Positions 45,401-53,486 of a stretch of DNA of 55,214 nucleotides are shown here, piece by piece (position 1 is the stretch's first letter; each line of letters opens with the position of its first letter). The stretch is from RGIG1828 sp045541875 (GTDB lineage: Bacteria; Bacillota; Clostridia; UMGS1810), in the NCBI GenBank assembly GCA_045541875.1, contig JAZQJX010000079.1, forward strand, positions 1 to 55,214, in the 5' to 3' direction. The position numbers were made by a program, and so were the translations under genes. The notes beneath the pieces are model-generated. The model did not search any database. It was not told where the DNA came from and worked only from the letters and a program-made list of their open reading frames with translations.

Positions 45401-46397
45401 TGTTGCATCATTTGGATTTGGTGATGGAGATTCTAATTTAAAAGAATGTCCGGGTATATTCTGGCTATATGACCATTATGAAGTTAAAGGCAGACATAGA
45501 GAACTGGCTGATGTTCTTTATGGTTCAAATGGTGCTGACCTTGTCTTTGCACTTATGTTTTATGATATAGAAGACAACGATGAATTTGAATCAGATGTTC
45601 CTCTGGATTTTTATTATCCGGGTGAAGATATAATAGTTACAAGAAATAAATTCTCGCAAGGTCAGGTTTTTGCAGGTCTGAAACTTGGTGGCACACTTCA
45701 TTCCCATTCACATCTTGACTTTGGAAGTTTTGTTTATGATGCGAACGGAAAAAGATGGGCACATGACCTTGGCGCAGATGATTACAACCTCGAGTATGAA
45801 TGGGGATTCTACGATATATTCAGACGACGCCCCGAATCCCATAACACACTTTTGATAAATCCTGATTCGTCATATGGTTTTGATATAAACGGCAGAGCAA
45901 AAATGATTTCATATGAATTCAATTCAGATGGTATCATTGCAAAAACGGATATGACCGAACTATATGGGAACAAGGTTAAAAGTGCAAAAAGAGGATTTTT
46001 CTTCACAGATGACCGAACAAGTCTGGTTGTCAGAGATGAAGTAACACTAAATGGGGATTCTGATTTATACTGGCTTATGTATATAGATTCCAATATGGAA
46101 TATGTGGGAAATAACACGGTTGTTTTAACTGATAAAAGATACAGCAACAAAAAATTGAGAGTAGAATTTCTTACATCAGAGGAGGAGACAACAATTGGGA
46201 CAGAATCTGCCGTACCTTTTTCGGATTCGCCGCAGATTCCCAATCAGAACAAGAATTTTGGTTTTAAAAGGTTGTATTATAAGGTAGCAGGCAGTGGTGA
46301 TGTTAATATAACTGTCAAGATTACCCCATATGATGTCGAGGGAAGCGACATTAATAATTATGACACAAGTATGGATAACTGGTCTTTTGAAAAATAA
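42498..46397 (+). CDS. Secreted heparinase II/III-like lyase with two beta-sandwich modules (paralogue C)
   Basis: A 1299-residue exported protein. Signal peptide about 1-34. Residues 45-240 are a module of the kind repeated three times in the next gene (VHEVSFDF, NKWYNIKFTYD, SILYQRNDGT). A short beta region (about 245-340) follows, then a concanavalin-like module as in A and B (about 350-505), the stalk domain (about 540-670), the toroid and the beta-sandwich (about 705-1290) with DDNHN, EGPSY and HSHSHLDFGSF (His1070, His1072, Asp1074). No discoidin domain. It begins 18 bases after paralogue B. Core motifs such as WAHDLGADDYNLE are shared with A and B, showing descent from one gene. Confidence 0.85.
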   Translation: MKRIKKNALRHLSEFLCITILSSAFLFNIRVNADIIPANSCELPANDVTGSIIYTQSDFGKEEFDFVQAGKVDEFFSPTDELWSILNTDVSHGASMQIGRNGYWTLSDAKQKNGKDIVGSVHEVSFDFKNTNYGHIYFYFCTVGNNRLNKGGLRISDNALQSVQDYGYTSYGSISSNKWYNIKFTYDTETDMAYVSVDGVVVDSYKAGFGGEFCSILYQRNDGTQALVDNITYTVKNNKFNYGVIKLTGTPETKYQSDVRWMAKEAETLCLIICAYEDDSLHKMTSVSYEYFDVVAGENTFSYTHTDKDSNYAKAFLWRATDKYIVPVINSVGLDNSLIIDSKLPLELTFDDTDDTSYAGCDIVQYESSDALLVNASTVGSIIFDAFVVGDYVISFDIASKATFSGTLTVQGGGSPSYVLEFDESGKINTAKGDFVSGYNSEYTTITLVYDADSYFFDIYADETLKIGKYFPGGGMTDKCVTFTLNFDSTSDSQVYIDNILAYPTYMQTSKCFIYDPWASPAPETKAVILSDENWFSDDTNEIEFMKDKVSLHKRSGVVCADGKKTILSHMPYEKNEEIMVPDEFFKIAYGFEIRREKNAIYVGDNIRLTLGANTMKVGNVNYGLSTTPEEKDGVLYLPLMSVMQKGLSQKIYSGFDTVNSGLMIFSLKKVNMPTGKSLQKLNDYCFYVRPTKEQWLNDYNNSPLKGVHPRVMATSEDFERLRNEIETDSTKKKWFNKLISYCNLQKNKAPLKYELRDGVRLMYVSDDFMHWITSYAFAYRITGDKTYFNTAWKHIESVSEMPDWNPVHHIDVGIMALGYAIAYDWFYDIMTEEQRHIMEKCIYNNMYWIVNEAHKSLDTPYGDPGMDDNHNVYCNAGVIASVIAFMDVYPEIGSHIAANTMRLLERFMCLFAPYGAYFEGPSYASISINYATRLFASMEPCMGTLYGMDKAEAFDMSGQYIMNMQSDVASFGFGDGDSNLKECPGIFWLYDHYEVKGRHRELADVLYGSNGADLVFALMFYDIEDNDEFESDVPLDFYYPGEDIIVTRNKFSQGQVFAGLKLGGTLHSHSHLDFGSFVYDANGKRWAHDLGADDYNLEYEWGFYDIFRRRPESHNTLLINPDSSYGFDINGRAKMISYEFNSDGIIAKTDMTELYGNKVKSAKRGFFFTDDRTSLVVRDEVTLNGDSDLYWLMYIDSNMEYVGNNTVVLTDKRYSNKKLRVEFLTSEEETTIGTESAVPFSDSPQIPNQNKNFGFKRLYYKVAGSGDVNITVKITPYDVEGSDINNYDTSMDNWSFEK

Positions 46398-46440
46398 GAA
46401 AAGGCAATTAGAATATTATAAATCCAGGAGGTAGATAAGG

Positions 46441-49400
46441 ATGAATAAACCAAGCAAAATCTTATCAGCATTTTTAATTCTGACATTATTATTTTCAACG
46501 ATACTTTCATCAGGACAGATTATATCTTATGCTGATTCTTTCGCTCCCATAGAAGGTGTCGGCGATGTCAATGTGACACTTCCTATGTCAGATGTTGAAG
46601 GTACGCTGATATACTCAAAATCAAATTTTGATACATCTGTCTTTAGTGCAACAACATCAAAACAATTAGATCCTATGATTTATCACGACAAAGGAACAAG
46701 TTCGACATCTTCCGATTCGAATGTCTTTGTTGCACCGAAACAGGCGTATTTTACTCTGGAGAATTCTTTGAATGAGTATATTTCCGAAAATGGGGAAATA
46801 GATGCCAAGGTACATGAAGTAACATTTGAGATGAAATCTGTTAATGCTGATGTATATCTTTATCCTTGCGGAAATTCCAATAACAGAGATGCGAAAGCGA
46901 GTCTTGTGTTTGCAGGTACGAGACTTACAAATGACTATAATGGTCAGACATATGGAAACCTGCCGCAGAATACCTGGTATGAGATAAAATTTACTCATGA
47001 TATTCGTGATCAGAAAATCTATGTATCCATAAACGGAGCGGTTGTATATTCAGGTACTTCCACAACTGTCGGAGCAAATTTCAAAAGCATTTTATATCAG
47101 CAAAACGATGGGACAACAACAAACATTGATAATATCAGATATGTTGTAAAAGGTGTATCTTCAGAAGAGGTACCGGAAACCCCTGATATAGATGATGAAT
47201 TTACACCTGTAGACGGAGTGGGAGACCCCGATGCCACACTTCCGAGAGAAGATGAAGAAGGCATATCCATATACCAAAAATCTGATTTTGACACTGCAAC
47301 ATACACCTCAAACGGACAGAATCAGCTTGATGCAGTTCTCTACAATGACCGTGGCTCAAGCTCGGTTGTGACAGATGGAGATAACACCTCTTTCAAATTC
47401 GGCAGTCAGGGATATATGACATTTAAAAATGCTCTTGATGCATACACAGCCGAAAATGGGTCAATTGACGTAGCGGTTCATGAGGTAAGCTTCAGCATAA
47501 AGTATACAGGGGCTAATATATATCTCTACCCCTGCGGTGTAAATAACAACAGAGATGCATCTGCCAGCCTTGTAATAATTGGCACAAGACTTACAAATGA
47601 CTACAACGGACAAACCTACGGAAATCTTCCTGCCAACACATGGTATAGGGTGAAGTTTACCTATGACGCTGAGAACTCAAAAGCATATGTTTCCGTAAAT
47701 AATGCTCTTGTATATTCAGGCACATCATCAATCATAGGTTCCGATTTCAGAAGCATTCTATATCAGCACGGCGACGGAACAAATGCAGAGATTGATGACA
47801 TAGTGTATATTGTGAAAGGCGAAACATCATCACCCCCTCCCACACCTCCTCCATCAGGTGATGAAGATGAAGAAGACGGTGATGATCCATTTGCTCCTGT
47901 TCCCGGAGTGGGTGACACAAGCATTGAAATCCCTCTTTATGATATAGACGGAACAGTAATATATTCAAACGGCGAATTTTCATCAGATACATATGTGGCA
48001 TCGTCCATAAAACAACTTGATCCCATTTTATATCATGAGACAGGTACAAGTTCAGTGGGTACAGATGCTTCAACAGGGTCCGTTTTCTCTTTCGGAAAAC
48101 AAGGCTATTTTACACCCAAGAACGCTTTGGATGCATATGTTGCCCAAAACGGAAGTGTTCCCGGTGCAATCCACGAAATAACATTTAACATAAAAATTAC
48201 CGGTGGAAGTGTATATCTCTATCCCTGCGGAGGCGGAAATAGTCGTGATGCTGCCGCAAGTATGGTTTTTAACGGCTCAACTCTGACAAACGATAACGAC
48301 GGAGCAAACTATGGAACAGTTCCCACCGGTAAGTGGTACAAGGTTAAATTTACTTTAGATACAATCAGCGGAACAGTATATTCCTCTCTTAATGGTGTAG
48401 CAGTATATGCAGGTGCATCGGGTATACTTTCAAGTAGTCTCTACAGCGTGCTCTATCAGCAGAGCAATGATGCAACAGTATTTATTGACAATATCACATA
48501 TTCGGTAAAAGGAAGCACAAATATAGAATCGGTTACAGTTGACAATAACATCGTATATATAGCAATGAATGATGAACTGGTTCTCACACCGGAGGAAACA
48601 GCAGATTTCACCCCATTTGTAGCGCTGTTTTCAGGCGAAGATGAGGTTGCACTTTCAAAAGCAGTATATGATTCATCCAAAAATCAGATTGTCTTAACCG
48701 CCAAAAAACCTCTTATATCAGCTACTGAATATAAAATAACACTCTCTGATGAACTTGTTTCCGTCAGCGGAATAAATGTCAGAGAAAACTATGAATACAC
48801 CTTTAAAACAGATGCAATGGCATTTGACGTTACAGAGGTTAAAAATGTTTCAGGTGCAATTTGCGCAACAGTTGTAAATTCAACTGGAACGGAAAAATCA
48901 ATAGTGATGGTAGTTGCCGGAAAAAATGAAAATGGTGCCATTACTTCCATAGCATCAACGCCCAAAACACTTGTTGGCTCTGACGGTGCAACCCTTTCTC
49001 TCATACCATCCGATGACCTCGCTTCTTCTTTTGAAGTGTTCTTCATCGAAAGTTGGGAAACAAGTTACCCTGTAAAGGGAGGAATATGCAAGCCATATGT
49101 TCTGGAAAATGACTTTGTAAATGCAACTCACATTCTTACAAATAATTCAATAAAAATAAACGGAATTATGGGCGATTCCTTTGGTACTCACGTAACTCTT
49201 AACTTCGCAGAGGAAGCATCAGTAAAAGATGGCGAAATGATTCTTGAACATCCTTTCAGTGATGATAATAAACCTATGATATCCTACATCACCGTAACAG
49301 GTGCAGACGGTGCAATATCTGAAGAACTCATTCTTCCCGATACTGTAGAGCCCGGCTCATACTATCTCTATGCAGTATCAAGAGAAAATACTGTGTATGT

Positions 49401-50718
49401 AAATGTGTATGTTCTTGATTCTGATGAAGCCGGAGAGGTTCTTGCAAAATTCAACGAAGAAACCTCCGCGTCAGTGCTTAAATCCTACATGTCACAGGAT
49501 GGATGCATGGAAAAGATAGGCTTTTCTTCAGAGAAGGTAAGTGCATATTATGAAGATATTGCGAAGTACACGATTTACGCAAGACAAAGTGCCTATACCC
49601 TTGACACTCTCCGCGATGCAATAAACAGAAGCATTGCTCTTGCAAAAGCAAAGAATGGTGAAGATTCCTCGAAACTTATGAGTGAATATGCTTCAAGTTT
49701 TGGAGGAACATATGATGATTATTCCGTTCTTGATTCAAATGAAAAATCGGCTTTTTCAGCACTTCTTTCAGTCATTGATTATCAAAAAGAGGGAGTATCT
49801 CTTGAACTTAATGACCTTATAACAATAGCCAAGGGCAGAGCGAGTACCAAAACCTGGTCACAACTTAAAAAGTATCTGACAAATTATAAGGATGCTCTCG
49901 GAATCAATATGGATAGTACAAGCACCTATGGAAAATTACCGCTCAAAAATCAGCCGGATGTTTTCTCAGGAATGCTTTCCGATATTAAAAATGTAACAAC
50001 AATAAAAGAGATAAAGGATAGTTTTGATTCTTCTGTCACAGCAGTCAAAAAGAAAGTAAATTCCAATAAAGATCAAGGCTCCTCCGGTGGCGGCGGTGGT
50101 GGCGGTTCCTACGATAAGTTCAACGACATAACTGTTGAAGTAATCCCCACGCCTTCTGATGAAACCACAACGGTTACCGGTGGATATTCTGATACTCACG
50201 GCCATTTTTCAATGGAGGCAGTAAAATATCTTTCGGACATGAATATTATCAATGGATATGGTGACGGCACCTTCAGACCGAACAATTCCGTTACAAGATC
50301 AGAATTTGCCAAAATGATCGCAACAGCATTTTTAGTTGAAGCAAATGGCTCTTCTGAATTTTCGGATGTTAATAAATCCGATTGGTACTATGATTGCATA
50401 ACTGCCCTTGCCACAAACGGCATACTTCTTGGTGATGATGGAAAATTCAGACCAAATGAGTTCATTACAAGACAGGATGCAACACTTGTTGTTTCAAGAG
50501 TACTTTCATATCTTGGACAGAACTTTGATAAATCAGAAGCAGTATTTACAGATGAAGAAAACATAGCATCTTATGCAAAAGATGCAGTTTCAGCAATGAA
50601 GAATGCAGGAATAGTAGTGGGTAGTAACGATATGTTCTATCCCACGTCTGACATAACAAGAGGTGAAGCGGCAGTAATTGTCTGCCGTGCATTAAATATA
50701 AGATTGGAGGCGAAGTAA
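46441..50718 (+). CDS. S-layer-anchored protein with three beta-sandwich repeats
   Basis: A 1425-residue surface protein. Signal peptide about 1-31. Three repeats of some 205 residues begin at 34, 254 and 484 (each PxxGVGD, then YLYPCG and WYxxKFT, ending VDN/IDN and VKG), joined by an acidic linker and a proline-rich linker (SSPPPTPPPSGDEDEE). They look like carbohydrate-binding beta-sandwiches. An SbsA-type Ig-like domain (about 692-795), a mixed helical stalk (about 900-1225), a glycine run (GGGGGG) and three SLH domains (1253-1421: YGDGTFRPNNSVTRSEFAKM and two more) follow. SLH domains bind pyruvylated wall polymers. No enzyme motif was seen. AGGAGGT site. Confidence 0.88.
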   Translation: MNKPSKILSAFLILTLLFSTILSSGQIISYADSFAPIEGVGDVNVTLPMSDVEGTLIYSKSNFDTSVFSATTSKQLDPMIYHDKGTSSTSSDSNVFVAPKQAYFTLENSLNEYISENGEIDAKVHEVTFEMKSVNADVYLYPCGNSNNRDAKASLVFAGTRLTNDYNGQTYGNLPQNTWYEIKFTHDIRDQKIYVSINGAVVYSGTSTTVGANFKSILYQQNDGTTTNIDNIRYVVKGVSSEEVPETPDIDDEFTPVDGVGDPDATLPREDEEGISIYQKSDFDTATYTSNGQNQLDAVLYNDRGSSSVVTDGDNTSFKFGSQGYMTFKNALDAYTAENGSIDVAVHEVSFSIKYTGANIYLYPCGVNNNRDASASLVIIGTRLTNDYNGQTYGNLPANTWYRVKFTYDAENSKAYVSVNNALVYSGTSSIIGSDFRSILYQHGDGTNAEIDDIVYIVKGETSSPPPTPPPSGDEDEEDGDDPFAPVPGVGDTSIEIPLYDIDGTVIYSNGEFSSDTYVASSIKQLDPILYHETGTSSVGTDASTGSVFSFGKQGYFTPKNALDAYVAQNGSVPGAIHEITFNIKITGGSVYLYPCGGGNSRDAAASMVFNGSTLTNDNDGANYGTVPTGKWYKVKFTLDTISGTVYSSLNGVAVYAGASGILSSSLYSVLYQQSNDATVFIDNITYSVKGSTNIESVTVDNNIVYIAMNDELVLTPEETADFTPFVALFSGEDEVALSKAVYDSSKNQIVLTAKKPLISATEYKITLSDELVSVSGINVRENYEYTFKTDAMAFDVTEVKNVSGAICATVVNSTGTEKSIVMVVAGKNENGAITSIASTPKTLVGSDGATLSLIPSDDLASSFEVFFIESWETSYPVKGGICKPYVLENDFVNATHILTNNSIKINGIMGDSFGTHVTLNFAEEASVKDGEMILEHPFSDDNKPMISYITVTGADGAISEELILPDTVEPGSYYLYAVSRENTVYVNVYVLDSDEAGEVLAKFNEETSASVLKSYMSQDGCMEKIGFSSEKVSAYYEDIAKYTIYARQSAYTLDTLRDAINRSIALAKAKNGEDSSKLMSEYASSFGGTYDDYSVLDSNEKSAFSALLSVIDYQKEGVSLELNDLITIAKGRASTKTWSQLKKYLTNYKDALGINMDSTSTYGKLPLKNQPDVFSGMLSDIKNVTTIKEIKDSFDSSVTAVKKKVNSNKDQGSSGGGGGGGSYDKFNDITVEVIPTPSDETTTVTGGYSDTHGHFSMEAVKYLSDMNIINGYGDGTFRPNNSVTRSEFAKMIATAFLVEANGSSEFSDVNKSDWYYDCITALATNGILLGDDGKFRPNEFITRQDATLVVSRVLSYLGQNFDKSEAVFTDEENIASYAKDAVSAMKNAGIVVGSNDMFYPTSDITRGEAAVIVCRALNIRLEAK
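46540..47175 (+). repeat. Beta-sandwich repeat 1 of the SLH protein
   Basis: Codes for residues 34 to about 245. Shares GTRLTNDYNGQTYGNLP with repeat 2. Confidence 0.85.
47200..47820 (+). repeat. Beta-sandwich repeat 2 of the SLH protein
   Basis: Codes for residues 254 to about 460. It is closer to repeat 1 (GTRLTNDYNGQTYGNLP identical) than to repeat 3. Confidence 0.85.
47890..48513 (+). repeat. Beta-sandwich repeat 3 of the SLH protein
   Basis: Codes for residues 484-691. Reads GSTLTNDNDGANYGTVP where repeats 1 and 2 agree, so it diverged earlier. Confidence 0.85.
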
Positions 50719-53411
50719 TGAAAAGAATCATATCATTTTTAATAATATTCACATTAGTTTGTTTAAACTTTTCAATTCATTCGTTTGCCTACGATGCAAG
50801 AACAGAATCCGAAGCTGTGAATTTGGCTACTGTAACAGATGAAGAAAAGACAAATGCTGATGTTGCCAAAAAACTTCTCGACAGTGCCGGAATCCGTGTC
50901 CCTTTTTCCCAAGAACTTGGAGAATATGTTACACGTGCACAATTTATTGAAGCTGTAATGACAGCCTTTCGTTTTGAAGATGTCGGTGTTAAAAAAACGT
51001 GCTTTTATGATGTAGGCATAAATGATTCATGCTGCTGGGCAATAAATCTTGCTGTTGATTTTGGTATAATCTCGGAAGGTACTCATTTTCGTCCCAATGA
51101 AGCAATAACATATTTTGAAGCATGTAAAATTATGACAGTTGCACTTGGCTATGAACCTGAATGTACATCAAGAGGCGGATGGCCCTATGGCTATCTTTAT
51201 ATTGCAGATGAACTTGACATCATCAACAGAACAGAGATTAAAACCAATGCTCCTCTGAGTACTGCAAACTGCATGATTATGCTACGCAATATGGCGGAGG
51301 CAAATATGAGAGTTATTGACTCAATTGCAATTAAAAACCCCTCATATGCGATATCATATGAAGGAAAGCAAAATCTTTTAGAAAGATTTTATGGTTGGAA
51401 TCGGGTGGAAGGCGTTGTATATGCCAACGAGCTGACACATATGCATTCAAGTTCTGCACACGAAAGTGACGGATTCATAAAAATAGAAAACGGTTCTTAT
51501 CTTTGTGATGAGAATATTCTTATTGGTTCATATGTTGAAGGCTATTGGAAAGAGGATATGGGTCAAAACAAAATTACTCACATTGAAAACAAATCAAAAA
51601 CTCTGACACTCTATGATTTCGATGAACCCGTATTTGAATATGACAGCATTACATATTTTGATGGTACCAAAGAAAAAACTGCTAAGCTTTCAGATACCTA
51701 TGCTACCATTTTCAATGGGAAAGCATCCTTTGACATAACAGAAGAAGACTTCAATTTTGAGGTAGGAAAAGTTGTTCTTGTAAACTCAGATAGTGATTCT
51801 GAATATGAAGTGTTATATCTCTATAGTGGGGACATTGCATATGCTGATATTGTGAATGTAGGAAACAGAACAATAATTGATACCTTCGTAAGACCAGGCG
51901 AGACAAGAACAAAAAAATTTGAAACAAATTCTTCGGATATAACCTACAAGGTTTTCTCAGGTGATGACGAGGTTAGTGTTGGCAGCATTGTTGGTGGAAC
52001 TGTTTTCGAGTTCTACGAGTCTGAAGACGGAAAATATATTGAAATCAACATTCTCACCGAGGAAATCAATGGTAAGGTGACCGGAACAAGTGATAAGACC
52101 GTATTTATTGACGAAGTAGAATACAAGTGCAGTCCATATTTCAGAAATCGCTATATGGGCAACCTTCCTACATCCGAAAGCGGAACCTTTGTTCTCACCA
52201 CCGGCGGCTCTCTTGCAGCGATTCTTAAAGGTGGTTCAACGGAGAGCAAACTTGGTCTCATTGTCGGAATCAAACCCGGGGTGGGGCTAGACACCGGAAG
52301 TTTAGTACAGGTATTCACTGAAAACGGAATTCTTGATGTGCACAGATGCACAGATAAAATCCGTATCAATGACGATTTTTCCATTTCAAATCGCAATCTT
52401 GGTGCATATCTTTCAGAAGATGGTATAACTTTAGTTCGTTATAATGTGAATTCAGATAATGAAATTACTGCTATCTGGCTTCCCGAAGATCCTGCTTCAA
52501 CCCAGGAGGAAAGTGTGTACAGACCCGGTGTTGATAACTATAACATTTTAAGACCGTATGTTATTGAGGGACTTAACCCTGATGACACTGTGTATTACAA
52601 AATCTTCGGTTCTTTTGTGCCTCATTTTGCCATAGACTCAGACTCAGTTGTTTTTGTGGTAAATACATCAGATGGTATAGCAATAGAGGATAAATATAAA
52701 ATTGGTTCAACAGACACCTGGAAAAACGACTCACAGCACACCTTCTCAAGTCTTCATCCCTACAACGTAAGCACATCCGGCAGAGCAGACATTTTAGTTA
52801 TGAAAACAGAAACCACAGATGAAGCTATAGATGATGAAAGAGGAGAGGGCGGGATGATTCACGATATCAAGTTTGCTCTTAATAATAAAGGTGAGACATC
52901 CCTCAAACTGGTTGTTGGTTATGATAATAAATACTATACAGTATATATTCCAACATCTCACGCAGATTACGCTTCCTTTACAAACCCCAATTCAGATAAC
53001 TACCTTGAAATCGGTGATTTTATTCTCTACAAAACAGATATATATTCCAACATCACAACAATCAGAAAAGACTTTGACTACAGCAAAGGCGATATCAACG
53101 ACTCCGTAACCGCAACCCATGATAATGGTGGTCTTGTATATTACTATGGTGAACTGCTTTCAGTTGAAAATGAAATCTTCTCGGTAGCTCTCGTGGATTC
53201 TTCTTCAACAACAAAAAGCGGAAACATTGCTATTGTGGCACAGTATATGGAAGATAACAGAGAGAATGTATGGGTTGTTGAAAAGGGAGCAAAAACAATG
53301 ATTACAACTCAGGCACTCAGTGCTCTTTCAAACTTTAAGAATCAGGGTTACAAAGTGTTCATAAGATGCAGATATTCCGATATTATGGAAATTTGTCTCT
53401 ATGCTCCATAA
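50718..53411 (+). CDS. Exported protein with N-terminal SLH-like repeats, function unknown
   Basis: An 897-residue protein. Signal peptide about 1-24 (IISFLIIFTLVCLNF). Residues 45-205 are two to three divergent SLH-like units (YVTRAQFIEAVMTAF, FGIISEGTHFRPNEAITYFEACKIM), the second with the usual FRPNExIT core. The remaining 650 residues form an all-beta chain of about 100-residue units, for example ITEEDFNFEVGKVVLVNSD, LTEEINGKVTGTSDKTVFID and KLGLIVGIKPGVG, without a recognised catalytic motif. The start overlaps the preceding stop (TAATG) and uses a GGAGGCG site inside that gene, so it is translationally coupled to the SLH protein and is probably its partner. Confidence 0.8.
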   Translation: MKRIISFLIIFTLVCLNFSIHSFAYDARTESEAVNLATVTDEEKTNADVAKKLLDSAGIRVPFSQELGEYVTRAQFIEAVMTAFRFEDVGVKKTCFYDVGINDSCCWAINLAVDFGIISEGTHFRPNEAITYFEACKIMTVALGYEPECTSRGGWPYGYLYIADELDIINRTEIKTNAPLSTANCMIMLRNMAEANMRVIDSIAIKNPSYAISYEGKQNLLERFYGWNRVEGVVYANELTHMHSSSAHESDGFIKIENGSYLCDENILIGSYVEGYWKEDMGQNKITHIENKSKTLTLYDFDEPVFEYDSITYFDGTKEKTAKLSDTYATIFNGKASFDITEEDFNFEVGKVVLVNSDSDSEYEVLYLYSGDIAYADIVNVGNRTIIDTFVRPGETRTKKFETNSSDITYKVFSGDDEVSVGSIVGGTVFEFYESEDGKYIEINILTEEINGKVTGTSDKTVFIDEVEYKCSPYFRNRYMGNLPTSESGTFVLTTGGSLAAILKGGSTESKLGLIVGIKPGVGLDTGSLVQVFTENGILDVHRCTDKIRINDDFSISNRNLGAYLSEDGITLVRYNVNSDNEITAIWLPEDPASTQEESVYRPGVDNYNILRPYVIEGLNPDDTVYYKIFGSFVPHFAIDSDSVVFVVNTSDGIAIEDKYKIGSTDTWKNDSQHTFSSLHPYNVSTSGRADILVMKTETTDEAIDDERGEGGMIHDIKFALNNKGETSLKLVVGYDNKYYTVYIPTSHADYASFTNPNSDNYLEIGDFILYKTDIYSNITTIRKDFDYSKGDINDSVTATHDNGGLVYYYGELLSVENEIFSVALVDSSSTTKSGNIAIVAQYMEDNRENVWVVEKGAKTMITTQALSALSNFKNQGYKVFIRCRYSDIMEICLYAP

Positions 53412-53431
53412 AAATACAGCAGGTATCAATT

Positions 53432-53454
53432 ATGAAAAGTGAAAAACTTTTCAT
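53432..53454 (+). terminator. Small intercistronic hairpin, weak terminator at best
   Basis: ATGAAAAG (53432-53439) pairs with CTTTTCAT (53447-53454) around a seven-base loop, AT-rich and with a poor tail. It could reduce read-through into the repeat protein gene. Confidence 0.35.
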
Positions 53455-53486
53455 TTGATATAAAAAATCTCGTAGGAGGGAATTTT

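Noticed and set aside
46441..50718. A fourth lyase in the SLH protein
   Set aside because: The toroid motifs (DDNHN, EGPSY, HSHLD) are absent; only the beta-sandwich module is shared.
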